Source: Petrolisthes cinctipes (taxonomy: Eukaryota > Arthropoda > Malacostraca > Decapoda > Porcellanidae). From it: a DNA stretch of 64,000 bases. Below, one piece after another: positions 1-11,282 of the stretch. Under the pieces are notes generated by a model. The model did not search any database, was not told where the DNA came from, and worked only from the letters and a program-made list of their open reading frames with translations. The stretch lies in the NCBI GenBank assembly GCA_033782935.1, contig JAWQEG010000365.1:186001-250000 (forward strand), in the 5' to 3' direction. Position numbers and translations under genes: made by a program. How positions within the stretch are numbered: position 1 is the stretch's first letter; the number at the start of each line of letters is the position of its first letter.

Positions 1-459
1 AATGAAATCAATAATATTCGATTAACTAATTCCTTTCATTTGTACATAGTTTATTATTATGTAACTTAATTATTATTTATGTATCCTGTGCTGTAGTATG
101 TCTCATTCCTAATATTAAGCTTACGATATCTATATGTATCAATTGTTCATGCTTGTATATCTGATGTAGTTTGTATCAAAACTTAATATTAAGCTTACTC
201 CATCTATATGTATTATTTATTTATGCTTATATTATGATATTTGTGAGATTTATATGTGGTGGGAGGATAAACATTGTTGTTTTGATTATTCCTACCGTAC
301 TTGTTGATTCAAATTGCTTTTCTTCCATGGCTAATACTTGCATAAATAATTTTTACTTATCTCTGGACACAAATATGTGCTAATATATCCCCATATCACG
401 TTAAAAACAGAAATGAGGAATGTATATTGTTACGACCGATATCAACGCAACACTAAGTG
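1..459. other. AT-rich sequence, no gene seen
   Basis: I see no coding exon, RNA gene or recognisable repeat in this AT-rich stretch. It ends at the 8-bp target-site duplicate ACTAAGTG (452-459) that flanks the transposon starting at 460. Confidence 0.5.
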
Positions 460-676
460 CAGGGTCCATAGAATACAGGGTCAGCTCACGCGCAGATTAG
501 TCTAACCCCCCACTACTCCCACCAACTTCCCCTGACGTCACTGAGGTGTGTGTGTGTGTGTGTGAGAGAGAAAGAGAAAACGTGAAAAATGGGAAACTAA
601 CACTACATGGTAAACAATCAACATTTTTATCAGGAAAAAGAAAGTATAACATATCAAGCTGTAATAAATGTTATAG

Positions 677-739
677 TGTTTCCCGGCATAGTCAGGAGGA
701 ATCGGAAGCCTCCAATTTTCATACACGATCACAGGGTCC
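677..739 (+). mobile_element. Half copy of TTAA-flanked MITE family
   Basis: This stretch matches one arm of the foldback element found complete at 23998-24145 and 45401-45550: the core GGCATAGTCAGGAGGAATC, the end GATCACAGGGTCC, then TTAA at 740-743. The opposite arm is not recognisable. Confidence 0.55.
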
Positions 740-860
740 TTAATAACATAGCATCAGGTGGGATTTATAAGCACACACACATCAACCAGACCTTTTCCAG
801 AATTATGAGCAAGCTGGTCTTCTAATGTTGCTTGCCTCCTCTCCCTCTCTTATGCGCTGA

Positions 861-862
<2 letters not shown>

Positions 863-931
<69 letters not shown>
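863..931. repeat. (CT)n run followed by poly-T
   Basis: About 18 CT dinucleotides are followed directly by a run of about 31 T. It lies inside the P-like element. Confidence 0.9.
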
Positions 932-934
<3 letters not shown>

Positions 935-1319
935 TGTCTGGTACAGCGATACATGGCTAAGGTAAACAATTAAAACAGTCCACTGTACACAAATGTGTAC
1001 TGAGTAGCAAGACGTTCCAGTAAGTACACGATTATAAAGAAAATATTTTGTTTCATCCTCCTACACTTTTTTTTAATAATAATAATAATTATAAGAATAA
1101 TATTATTATTATAATTATTGTTATTATATTCATTATTATTATTATTATTGTAACTACAATAGTAGTATAATACTGTTATTGTTTTTACTGTAACTACAAT
1201 ACCAGTATAATACTCCTAATAAAATTAGTGTAACAATAATAGTAGTGGTAGTAGTAGCTGTTGGTAGTTAAGACAGCTGTCAAGTGAGGTAAAACAAAGG
1301 CCCTCTATCTCTCTCTCTT

Positions 1320-1427
<108 letters not shown>

Positions 1428-1765
1428 GTTCAAGAGAGATAGAGAGAAGAAGAGAGATAGAGAGAGAGAGAAGGAGACAGAGGTGAAAATAATGAAACAA
1501 AACTAGAGAGAGAGGTGAGAGAGGATATTATAATTAAGCAGCCTGATCACGTCTATTATCGTCTTAGAGTGTAGGTGTGAAAAGAGATTTGTGGTAGGGA
1601 GATACACAGGAAAAATAGTTATAAAGAGAGGAAGAGAGATAGAGAGAGGAAGAGAGATAGAGAATAAGATAAGAGAGAGAGGAGACAGAGGTGAAGATTA
1701 TGAAAAAAAAACAGGAGAGATAGAGAGGTAAAGATAATCAAACCATAAAACAGTAGAGAGAGAGA

Positions 1766-1843
1766 GGGAAATCGGTGATAATTAATGTCACTTCCTTTAT
1801 GTCTGTTAGTTCTACACCCATGCACAGCACAATGCGAAGGCAT
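1766..1843 (-). pseudogene. THAP zinc-finger N-terminal fragment
   Basis: The minus strand encodes the first 26 residues of a THAP domain. It starts with MPSHCAVHGC, giving the C-x4-C pair, and reaches YHRFP, which corresponds to the conserved (F/Y)xFP of THAP domains. It then runs into GA/CT simple repeat, so the rest of the C2CH finger (W, second C, H) is missing. THAP domains bind DNA and are found in P-element transposases and in host factors. The position just inside the TIR of the element at 460-2049 suggests a transposase start. No further transposase exon is visible. Confidence 0.6.
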
Positions 1844-2502
1844 AATAGAAATCAAGTATCTCTCCACCAAAATGGGCACCAAGACAACAGAAAATGGGTA
1901 TCTTGGGAGCTCTGAATACCTTGGCTGTCAGTTGTAGACTGGTGGCCATACCTGGGATGAATCCATCGCTCTCACTTCTCACTACGTCATGCGCGGAAAT
2001 GACAAATTTCAGTCAGGCTGTGAGCCGACCCTGTATTCTATGGACCCTGACTAAGTGTCTCCAGATTCAATCAGCGTGACTAGACGTTATGGGAATATAC
2101 AAAATACTTTAACCAATTTATAAATATATTGTATAATAACCACAAAGGAAAATGCACTAAGGAAACATAAATTTTTTTGATTAATACAATTTCACTCACA
2201 AGCGAATAATTACATTAATTTAACACCAAATTATCTTAACCTAAACTTAACCTAACAAACTAACTAAACCTACGATGCTGGACAATACAATGTTTACAAT
2301 GAATCAGTCTCACCAATGTGGAGCTCCAGGAGAAAGATGTTGTTCTGTTTTAGAGAGGAAGCCTTCACTTCACTTGTTGGATTTATTGGCTATCAACCAG
2401 TGGCATATAGCCAAAGGTCATTAAGCCAATGGTTCCATTTTATTATATCAATCTATATAAGGTCATAAAGTTTTGTCTCCCTCAGAAAACTCATCAGTTT
2501 GT

Positions 2503-4061
2503 TTACAATATTCTTATCATCTGATAGGATATTTTCGATGGCGAAAGCCATTTTTTAAGTTTGAAATATTTTTTATTGTTTTCTCGATGACCCTCATACT
2601 TTACACAAAAAATTAGTATGTGTGAGGTGGATATTATTATATTACATGAGGGGCACATGGGTGGACAATTTCTATTGATATAGGGATCGTGAGGGGTTAA
2701 TCTAGTGGCATTGACCCTGAGACGGGCCAACACCACCTCGTCCATACGGTTACGCCATGATGACGTAGCCCAGGGTTCAATAATTGTTATAAATTTATTA
2801 CTGATGTTTAGTCTGGTCCACTGCCTTTGCCACAGGAGATGAATTCGAGATTTAGTGAGGGAAACAAAACACCTGAGATCCGTACGTGCTATGCTAGGTC
2901 CAGATCAACAGTTGACCCGGCTAGTATATCAGCCTGTTCATTGCCATAGATACCATAATGTGAAGGTATCCATATTAGCTTGATTGATTTATTGGCACAA
3001 AACAGCTTACTAATGATATTACCCTGTATTTCGTTGTTAGTTGTATTTAAGGATTTAATAGCTTGAAGTGAACTTAAAGAATCAGTAAAAATAACTATCC
3101 TATCGTGGGTCGTCGATAGGGCAAAATCCAAAGCTTTATCGATAGCAAAAAGTTCAGCTAGAAAAATCGATGTATGATTCGGCAGTCTGAATCTTAACTG
3201 GCATTCAGTCGACCACACACCTGCACCCACACATTCATCCGTCTTGGAGCCGTCGGTATAGAGATGGAAATATGAAAGATGTTGAACAATTATCTCACGA
3301 AACCTCTGGTATACCTCCACCTCCGGCACCCGGGATTTAACCCCTGGCAACCAGGAATCCATAATAGTGAAAGGGGGTGTTACCCAGGGTGCAATGTTTA
3401 CTAAAACCCGGGAATAGATTGTTGATAATTCTATTCCGACACACTCTACGAGGTCGTGGAGTCTTGCTCTGAGGGACCTCACGCCAGTGCCCTCCGCGGC
3501 CATGCGACGCACAGGCAGATAACTCGGCCCTTCCGGGGGCCTATCGCTATGGCCCCCCGGCTGCAAATGCCTCACCAAGGTATTACTGGGAGGATGACTC
3601 GGCTCCCCGGGTACCTGAACTTGGGGCCTGGTCCCCATTGGCCTCACGCCAGTGCCCCCTGAGGCGCAGGGGTTCCCGGACGGATGACTCGGTCCCTCTG
3701 CCAGGGGCCTAGCGCCATGGCCCCCTGGGTGCAGTTGACGAAGCAAGGCATTCCCGGGAAGATGACTCGGCACCCTGGATTTTTTAGCACAGTACACTAA
3801 AAGTTGTTGATATCGTCTTAAACGGAGGGGAGGCACTTGTGACTCCACCTCTAGATGCTCGATTCGAGTGCAACGTAAGGCTCCAAGACACACACGCAAA
3901 CACGCATTCTGCACAACATCCAAACCTTTCAACACAGACTCAGATGCCCAACCATACACTATTGTCCCATAATCTTCTCTAGATCTAATCATGGCTTTAT
4001 ATAGCATTAGCAATGACTTCCTATCTGCTCCCCATTGGGTACCAGAAATGCACTTCAGCAA
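2503..4061 (-). pseudogene. LINE ORF2 3' part: linker, RNase H, Cys cluster
   Basis: The frame starting at 4061 encodes the RT thumb (CISGTQWGADRKSLLMLYKA) and then RNase H type I. The catalytic acid motifs are visible: YTDGSK, the Glu in FLAELFAID, TDSLSSLQAI and, after WIPSHYGIYGNEQAD, the last Asp. A frameshift near 2889 moves the C-terminus into another frame, where MDEVVLARLRVNATRLT leads to a CPPMCPSC..H..C cluster typical of these ORF2 ends. The linker holds an inserted or expanded GC-rich tandem repeat (3477-3772). Apart from the frameshift and repeat, the RNase H looks intact. Confidence 0.8.
3477..3772 (-). repeat. 165-bp tandem duplication in LINE linker
   Basis: CCTCACGCCAGTGCCC begins at 3477 and again at 3642, a period of 165 bp. 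Each unit then has related stretches around GATGACTCGG and GGCCCCC. It is GC-rich, unlike the neighbourhood, and is translated in frame as two Pro/Gly/His-rich blocks between the RT thumb and RNase H. Confidence 0.75.
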
Positions 4062-4062
4062 A

Positions 4063-4774
4063 TTAAGTGCTTTTTTTAAATTTAGTTTTTAACTGACTGA
4101 CATGGACTCGCCATGTCAGTCGACTGTCAAAATGCAGTCCAAGGAATTTAGTAGAATTTTGAATAGGTAGGGGGTTGTCACCCATAGGCAGCCGGACGTC
4201 TGGCTTCTTCTTATGAGCGAAAATCACCCCAACACTATTTCTTATTGAAAACTTATAACCCCACTGGAGGCCCCAATTGTGAATCAAATCCAGTGCCAAT
4301 TGGATCTGAGTTGCCGAAAACTCTGCATTACAGCTGGAGTGCCATGTCGCCATGTCATGTCGTAGGCTTTTTCAATATCTAAAAATACTGCAATCAAAAA
4401 ATGTTTTTTGGCAAATGCCTCTTGAATTTGAACTTCCAGGTTTACTAGCTGATCGAGCGTCTGGCGACCTTTACGGAAACCACACTGCTCGTCAACCAGC
4501 AATTACGATTAACAATTCGTTCCATGACCTTGCATAAGCAACTTGTGAGCGCAATAGGGCGATACGATGAAGAGGATATTGGGTCCCCCCCTCCTTTCGG
4601 TATGGGAATGACACGTGCAAAGTGCCACGAGTTTGGAAAGGTGTGACCTCTCCAAATCTCGTTGAAAACCTGCAACAACTTGATCATGGAACCATGATCA
4701 AGATGCTTTATCATCTCATCGGATCCTGGGGATGTTCCACTACAGGCTCCTAGGGCTTGGACAAGCTCCTTCAT
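4063..4774 (-). pseudogene. LINE reverse transcriptase, frameshifted and deleted
   Basis: Three overlapping minus-strand frames carry RT pieces in order. 4774-4445 has fingers motifs including ARVIPIPKGGG and SSYRPIALTSCLCKVMERIV. 4502-4284 has CGFRKGRQTLDQL and the motif A region AVFLDIEKAYD. 4353-4063 has DMATWHSS (the tail of the YADD box) and STKFLGLHFDSRLTW. The junction near 4360 joins AYD of motif A straight to the last Asp of the catalytic YADD box, so about 100 residues of palm, including motif B, are missing and the downstream part is out of frame. The enzyme cannot work. Confidence 0.8.
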
Positions 4775-4788
4775 TGTTAGATCACTGT

Positions 4789-6063
4789 TTAATCTAATTC
4801 ATCTCCTTTGGCAAAGTCAATATGCTGCAGCTCTGATGCTTCCTTAATGGGCAGGAAAGCTGGATAGTAATTTTCAGAGCTGCTAACAAAAGAGAACTGC
4901 CTGGCGAGGGTGTTAGCAATGTCTCTAGGTTCGTCATAGTTGATATTATTATATGATATGTTGGTAATTTTATTGGATTTTTTTTTTTTTTTTTTTTTTT
5001 TTACAGTGGACCAGACTTGGGGAATTGATGTTTCACTGTTAATACTAGAGACAAAGCATCGCCAGGAGTCTCGTTTGGCTTGTCTGATGGTTCTACAAGC
5101 CATAGCTCTCACAAGTTTATACTTGCGAAAGTTCTCATCACTAATGTGATTTTTGAAAAGCCTGTAGGCTCTATTCCTCTCACACAGTACCCTGCGGCAA
5201 TCTGGCGTCCACCATGGAACTCTATGCTTTACGCTATCTACCAAAGTCTTAGGAATTGTTGCCATTGCGGCTTTGAGGATATTATCTTGAATATTATTTA
5301 CTTTATCATCAATGGTTTCTCCAACAATTTCAATATTGACACCCTTTGTGAAGGACACCCAGTCTGCTTTTTTTACGTTAAATTTAGGTGCTGAAGGCTC
5401 TTTAATAGTGTCGCTTTTAAATTTAATCAAAATAGGAAAATGGTCGCTTCCCAATGAGTCATCAGTGGGTAGCCACTGGCAAGAGGCTGCAATTGATGGG
5501 GAGACCAGAGATAGGTCAAGGACGCTAAAATTACCAGTATTATCGTCAACTCTCGTCGGACTACCGTCGTTCAGAAGAACCAAATTGGAATCACTGATTA
5601 TCCTAGCCACCTGTTCCCCCTTTTTATCATCCTGCAGGGAACCCCATAACGTATGATGAGCATTAAAATGTCCTAAACTTAATTTTCTACAGGGCGGACT
5701 GTCCTGTAGATCAAAAACATCATCATAAGTTACTGTATCAGGAGGACAGTAGACAGAACAGATAGTCAGGTAGGTGCCACCTAATTTTACTCTGCAAGCG
5801 ACACTTTCCAGAGGAAAATTACAGGGCACATCAGTGAAAGGGAGGTTATGGCGGATGTAGATTGCCACTCCACCTCTACCCCTCCCCCCACGGTCCCTCC
5901 TAATTAACCTGTAGTACCGAAGCTGAACAACCTCGTCTTCGACTTGGTCGTTCAGATGAGTTTCCTGAAGGGCAATAATATCGGCAGCGTAAGAAGAGGC
6001 CAAAAGTTTGAGTTCATTTAATCTAGCTCTAAGACTTCGACAGTTCCATTGGATTATGGTTAG
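4789..6063 (-). pseudogene. LINE ORF2 endonuclease domain (EEP)
   Basis: An apurinic-like endonuclease/exonuclease/phosphatase domain starts the LINE ORF2. Visible motifs are WNCRSLRA near 6040, ALQETHL, GGVAIYIRH, FNAHHTLWGS, SVLDLSLVS and GSDHFPI. The normally invariant GDFN motif reads GHFN, so a catalytic Asp is replaced by His. No ATG is in frame upstream of WNCRSL before a stop; the start is lost or further off. Eight consecutive Lys codons come from a 25-T run on the plus strand at 4978-5002, between the endonuclease and the RT. The frame ends at 4789 by a stop or frameshift just before the RT. Confidence 0.8.
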
Positions 6064-6218
6064 CGCGAAGATTATCGCCGTTTAGGGGGTTTTGGGGGGC
6101 CTTGCTCATCTGCCCGAACCTTTTTGTACAGGGAGGGAAGACCCTCCTCCTCCCCTGCACTTCCTGGGGACCTCCCTCGGGATGGTTTCGCGGTGGTAGC
6201 CTCCATCGCCTGTTCCTC

Positions 6219-6617
6219 TCAACGAATTACAGAGCCAGTCCTCGTACGGCTCCCAGATGTAGGCTTCATGGGAGTCACCTGAGCGAGAACATGAGATTTA
6301 GAAGCTGATACGGTACCATCAGCCTTGTGGTGCTTCTTTTGCTGGGTTGATCCAACAATTTCATCTAATTTTTTTGTCAAATTTTCTACTTGAAGCATTA
6401 ATTTGCTTACTTGATCCTTTACTTCTTTAATCTCTTTATCTTTTGCCTGGATAGTCAACATCTGTTGCATTAGCAATAGCAGTGGTGCCAATCATTGCAG
6501 CAACATATGAAACTGTGGGAGTTTGGTTAACTACCTCCACCTTCATTTTTGCTTCACCATAACTCCTGCAGTCACCTGCACTTGCCTGGTAAGGGCCGCC
6601 ACAATTAGCACACTAGA
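6219..6617 (-). pseudogene. LINE ORF1 zinc knuckle and C-terminus
   Basis: The minus strand from about 6605 encodes a CCHC-like knuckle (CANCGGPYQ) leading into VVNQTPTVSYVAAM. This then shifts by one base near 6490 into a charged coiled-coil-like tail (KDKEIKEVKDQVSKLMLQV) that ends at 6219. It is the second half of the gag-like RNA-binding ORF1 whose first half lies at 11004-11282, on the other side of the inserted LINE. About 100 or more residues usually found between the halves are absent. Confidence 0.7.
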
Positions 6618-6940
6618 GAACTGTCTCTGAACACAAAGGTGTCTCGTGGAGTCTCGCTCCAGAACAGGTGGAGTGTGGACGTACTCGTGGCGCTCTGCCT
6701 CCATTCTCGTTTGTGTTGTTGTTTGTGTTGTTTTGGAGCTCTTGTTTGTGTTTTTTGTGAGTTCTTGTTTGTGTGTTGTTGTTTCTGTGGTGTTGCTGGT
6801 GTTGTTTGTCTGTTGTGGTTCTGTGTATAGTTTTGTTGTGATTGTCTGTGTGTGTGTGGGTGTGTGTGTATGTGTCCCTGGCTGATTGAGTGTTTAGTTG
6901 TTTTTGTTGTTTGCTTTCCATCTAGGCCTTGCCTGGCCTG

Positions 6941-8437
6941 ATGGAGAGCGTGGATTCCTGCTTGGAGGCCGACTTGGCAGTGTCGGAGGAAGACGAGTCT
7001 CCAATTGGGGATCACTGGCCTGAGCTGCCTTCTCGCAACCCTCCCCCCCTCTCCTTGGTCACTCCGCAGCTCAGGTTGCAGCCGTCCACCTCCTCAACCT
7101 CTACCAAGCGACCCGTTGATGCCTCGTCCGACTCCTCGCAGGATTCTGATGGTGTGGACTGTTTGCCTCCAGCTGCCAAGACTGCCAAGGGTGCTTCAGC
7201 TGTGCACGACGTACCTTCTCTGCCTCACCCTGGTGTTTCTTCTTTGTATACCAACTCCTTGCCCTCATCCAACCTTCCCGCTTTTGCCCCGAGAGATGCC
7301 TATGTCAAACTCTCCTTCTCTGGAAACCCATCTACGGACACAAAGCTGCGTTGGATGTCTGATGTCAACAGGGCCTTCCAGCTGCAGCATGAACTGGCTG
7401 AAGTCAAGATGGCTGCTGTCACCTCCTGGTTTGTCTACATCTCTAGGAAACGTCAGGACATCATTGATAGAGTGAAGGCTGGTGAATTTTTGTCTCTGCC
7501 TCTCATTCTTGAAGACTCACCTGAGAGTTCTCGTAAGTTCCCCAGCTACATCCTCACCCGTTTTCCTATTGATGTTGACCCGAAACTTGCCAAAGGATAC
7601 CCTGGTGTGTACTCTGCCCGTCGTTTTTTCCAAGATGGTTCCCCCATTAGCCGTATTGTTGTTGTCTGGATTCAACCCGATCCACCTCCAAATGAGATTT
7701 CCTTTGATTTCCTCCCTTGTCTTCCACCGTGTGAGGTGAGGAAACTTCGTAATGACCAGCCTTGGTGCTACAGGTGCTGGGGAGTTGGGCATATCTCCCG
7801 GTACTGTTCTGCCAGGCCGAAGTGTGCATGGTGTGCCGCCGACCATGATTCCAAGACGTGTCCTGTCAGGGGTGAACCATCACGTCCTGCTGCCTCCACC
7901 TCTGAGCCTTCACCTCCTGAGGATACGTCTCAATGGAAGTGTCCACGATGCCTTCAGCCAGGGGTTAACGTGTGTCATGGATGTATTCGACGTCAGGTCC
8001 AGGCTCGTGTCTCTACTATACTACTCTACATCTATAGGTCCAGTGCTTCTCTGTGCCAGACTTATTCTCTGATCACATTGCTCTTCGGTTTCATTATTCT
8101 CTATCTGCTGGGTCAGGTGCTTCAGCCACTCGTTTGCGTATTGCTGTGCCCCCTAAATATTGCTCGACTTACATCTTATTTATGGCCCATGTATTCCCTA
8201 CATTTGACATATCATCAGCTGAACAGTTGTACTCTGATCTTGTATCTGCTACTCATGACTTTTATAGGCTATATGTCTCCCGGCCACACCTCCAGCATCG
8301 CCATACTGCCCACTCCTGGACGCTGGATGCACGTATACAGGAGGCAAAGGAGGAGGTTGAACGTGATGGCCTATTGTTTCAAGCCAACCCAACCCCTGAC
8401 CTGCTCCATCGTTACCAGATGTCTACGGACGTTTTAG
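6941..8437 (+). pseudogene. LINE ORF1, gag-like with zinc knuckles, fused
   Basis: The first ATG in this frame is at 6941. The protein has a Ser/Pro-rich acidic N-terminus, a folded middle with the style of RNA-binding gag-like ORF1 proteins (PRDAYVKLSFSGNPSTDTKL, SRKFPSYILTRFP), and cysteine knuckles WCYRCWGVGHISRYC, CAWCAADHDSKTC and CPRCLQPGVNVCHGC. The genuine ORF1 sequence ends around codon 360 (about 8020). The frame then stays open into sequence that belongs to ORF2 in another frame, because a deletion has removed the intergenic region and most of the ORF2 endonuclease. The last 140 or so residues are therefore junk. Confidence 0.75.
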
Positions 8438-10833
8438 TTGCCCTGCAGGAGTGTGCTCACACTGAGTCTTGGCAGCGGTTCATGGACAGCATCAACCAGC
8501 AAACAAGTGTGGCTTCTATGTGGCACCTCATCCATTGGGTTATTAAAAAGACACCGGCCACTGCTCGTCATCACACTCCTGCCGACTATGCCAAACAACT
8601 TGTCGATGCCTGGTCAGAACAATCTACCTCAGCCAGTCTACCCATCCACATACAAGATGCACTCGCTTCCCGTGCTGCTGTCCATCGGCTACGTCTAATG
8701 TCTGCTTTGTTACAAGATGATGACGATGATGCAGATGAGATAACTGAGGAGGAGTTGCGCCGTGCTCTCTCTCGGGGTAGAGCTTCTTCCCGTGGTGATG
8801 ATGGCATTACTTATGCTGTGTTGTGCCTACTTCAACAAGATCCTGGGAACCCTCTACTTAGACTGTACATCATTTTGGATCAACTGGTTGACTTTGGGAT
8901 AAAGGGTAATCTACTACGGTGGATTCGGGGCTACCTGAGTAACAGGACCTCCCGTGTGTTTTTCAGTGGTGCACTCAGTCCTTTGTGCAGTTTTCATCTT
9001 GGTACGCCTCAAGGTGGTGTTCTCAGCCCATTGTTAATTAATATTCTGATGCATCGGTTGCTCAATTCTGTCCCTGATATTCCTGGAACTACAATTACTT
9101 GCTATGCTGATGATATCTGTGTTCATTCTACCTCACCAAGGGATCTCCAGCAGTTTCTTGACTCCTTCTCTGTGGCCTCCTCTCACTGTGGCAATATTGT
9201 CTCCCCAGATAAGAGCAGAATATTCACCTGCCGCCTTCCTCAAGCTCAGCCAGTGTTCACCATTGGAGGGACTGTCATTCCCATGTGTTCCCAGTACTGC
9301 TACCTGGGCGCGCCAGTCAATATTTGGCCGATTGTCCCTGCCAGACCTCAAGACCATCCCATTGTCCAGGACTTATTGGGTCGTCTTCAGCGCCGACTTA
9401 CACCACTTCAATGGCTATCTAACAACTCCTCTGGCATCTTCATTGTAGTAGCCAGGACCATCTATATTGCTTTTATCCGTTCAGTTGTTGATTACCTCTC
9501 CCCTGCTTTGATTCAACTTCCTAGGGCTACTATGGAAACTTTAGAAAAATTTCAGAATAGAGCAATGAGAATAATTCTCGGCTGTCCAATGTCGACCAGG
9601 ATAGTGAACATGCAGCGTGAGTTGCGTCTTCCCCCTTTAATCGAGAGAATTTATTGTAATGTTACTTGCTTCACTGTCAAGTGCCTCCATTTCCCACATC
9701 TTTCACCCCATTACTCTCAGTTAGTCAGGACTTCTCTTAGACGAAACTCCCCTGTCCCTCCAATACTGCCTGCTGTACATACTCTTATAAGGTCTGTTTC
9801 CTCTATGCTCTGTGGTCTTAATATAGATATAATAGTTGCAGACGTCCCCCCAGGGCCCCCTCCATGGATGCTACCAACACCTGATGTGAGCTTTACACCT
9901 ACTTCCAAGTCGGAGCTGCCTTCTTTACAGCGGCAGTTGGCTCTGGAACACATAGAAACAGTGACTTCCTCCATCACAGATCCATACTGCCTCTACACTG
10001 ATGGCTCATTGCAGGTGGATGGTGCAGCAGGTTGTGCCGTTTTTTCGCCTGACCTGGAGTCACCTCCAGGGGGCTGGGTTGGCCATCGTTTCTGTAACCA
10101 CTCTAGCTCAACATTGTGTGAACTGTATGCCATTCTGGATGCTGTTAGTGTTGTTTGTCAACGTGGAGTGGATGCTGCCATTTTTTGTGACTCCAAACCT
10201 GCCCTTCATTCCCTCTCTATTGTTCAGCCCACACACTCTACTGTTATTCAGCAGATTTTATCGTTTTTGGCCTTATTGCGTCATCGTAACTTGACTGTCA
10301 AATTTTTATGGGTGCCATCCCATGTAGGTTTACGTCACAATGGTACAGTTGACAGACTCGCAAAGAAAGCCTGCTATCTGCCTCCTCGTGGTGTTGGACG
10401 TCCTCTCTCCCTGACATGTTACCTCTCTAAAGTCCGCTCCGCCGCTCTCCTCCCTGTACGGCGACGCAGGGATGCAGAGAGGCCCTTCAGCATTTCCATC
10501 ACCCATTACGAGTCTGTCTGCCGTCACAAATATTCCTACCGTCGTCGAGGCCTCATTGTTCGGAGGCACAATGTAGTCTCTGCTCATTTGAGGCTTGGCT
10601 ACCGGCCACTGTGGCATGTTGCTGGGATGCAGGGTGAGCCTCCCTTCACTGAGTGTCGCTTGTGTCGAGAGCCTCGGGCTAACACTATAGAGCACTATTG
10701 CCTAGCCTGCCCCACTGTCCGACACTTGCTGCCCCAGGGCCTGCCACTTGATGTGGTTTGTCGACACCTGCTGAACCTTCAGGTTCTGGAGGAACTTCTG
10801 GTGCGCAACCCTCGTTTTGGTGGATTTAAGTAG
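8040..10833 (+). pseudogene. LINE ORF2: RT and RNase H, endonuclease deleted
   Basis: The frame is open for more than 920 codons. It begins with the last strand of the endonuclease (PDLFSDHIALRF), so the rest of that domain is missing. The RT keeps its C-terminal palm (TPQGGVLSPLLIN, CYADDICVH) and thumb, but VLCLLQQDPGNPLLRLY joins directly to ILDQLVDFGIKGNLLRWI. The fingers and the motif A catalytic Asp are therefore absent, in frame, near 8870. RNase H follows with YTDGSLQVDG, the Glu in LCELYAI, FCDSKPAL and WVPSHVGL..VDRLAK. A C-terminal cluster CRLCREP..HYCLACP ends it. The two clean deletions destroy activity without breaking the frame. Confidence 0.8.
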
Positions 10834-11003
10834 GTCATGATGAAAATATTTGTCTGTGTGCTTGTGCTTCATTCTGTTATGTTTTCGTGATGTGTGTGTG
10901 TGTGTGTGTAGGATTCTCATGAGTCCAGCCTACCCTTGTGTATTGTTGACTGCCTATTGACTGACGCTACGGCGCAATGAATTAAAAAAATAAAACAAAA
11001 AAA

Positions 11004-11282
11004 CCTGAGATCATGATTTTGTGTTAGTTTAAGGAGATCCTTAACCTGGGATGCATTCAGCACTTTTACCAGGAGACTACCATCACGCAATGTCTTAACA
11101 TAATCAAAACTGCCACCCACCTGACCATCAAGGACCTTTTTGATAATAAATGGGCTAACAGCCTTGAGAGACTGACTCACGTTCACGCATCGAACATTCA
11201 CATAACGAGCATTCTTGGAAGGAATTTCAATATCAAATTGTCGTTGCCTGTCTGCCGTAGGGGTTCCATTATCGTCTGCCAT
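11004..11282 (-). pseudogene. LINE ORF1 N-terminal fragment
   Basis: Starts at an ATG (11280-11282, minus strand) with MADDNGT and has an RRM-like pattern (VNVRCVNVSQSLKAVSPFI, DGSLLVKVLNASQV) typical of gag-like ORF1 proteins of these LINEs. It is cut after LTQNHDLR by the A-rich tail of the inserted plus-strand LINE. It continues, after a gap, at 6617-6219. Confidence 0.7.

Larger units (their letters stand above)
6618..11003 (+). mobile_element. I-group LINE inserted in the minus-strand LINE
   Basis: This is a plus-strand non-LTR element: a G/T-rich 5' UTR (about 6618-6940), ORF1 (6941 on), ORF2 (to 10833), a short 3' UTR with a (TG)n run, and an A-rich tail (attaaaaaaataaaacaaaaaaa) ending at 11003. 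Sequence on both sides belongs to ORF1 of the minus-strand LINE, so it is a younger insertion. RNase H downstream of the RT puts it in the I group. No target-site duplicate is visible, which fits the apparent loss of target sequence. The exact 5' boundary is uncertain. Confidence 0.8.
2375..11282 (-). mobile_element. I-group LINE with RNase H, interrupted
   Basis: In minus-strand order the parts are: ORF1 N-terminus (11282-11004), a foreign plus-strand LINE (about 6618-11003), ORF1 zinc knuckle and C-terminus (6617-6219), endonuclease (6063-4789), reverse transcriptase (4774-4063), linker and RNase H (4061-2889), C-terminal cysteine cluster (2840-2503) and a 3' UTR to about 2375. An RNase H domain after the RT places it in the I group of non-LTR retrotransposons. 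It has several frameshifts and internal deletions and cannot be active. The 5' UTR may reach about 11.8 kb and the exact 3' end is uncertain. Confidence 0.8.

Noticed and set aside
10330..10695. 121-codon minus-strand frame
   Set aside because: Antisense to the RNase H and C-terminus of the plus-strand LINE ORF2.
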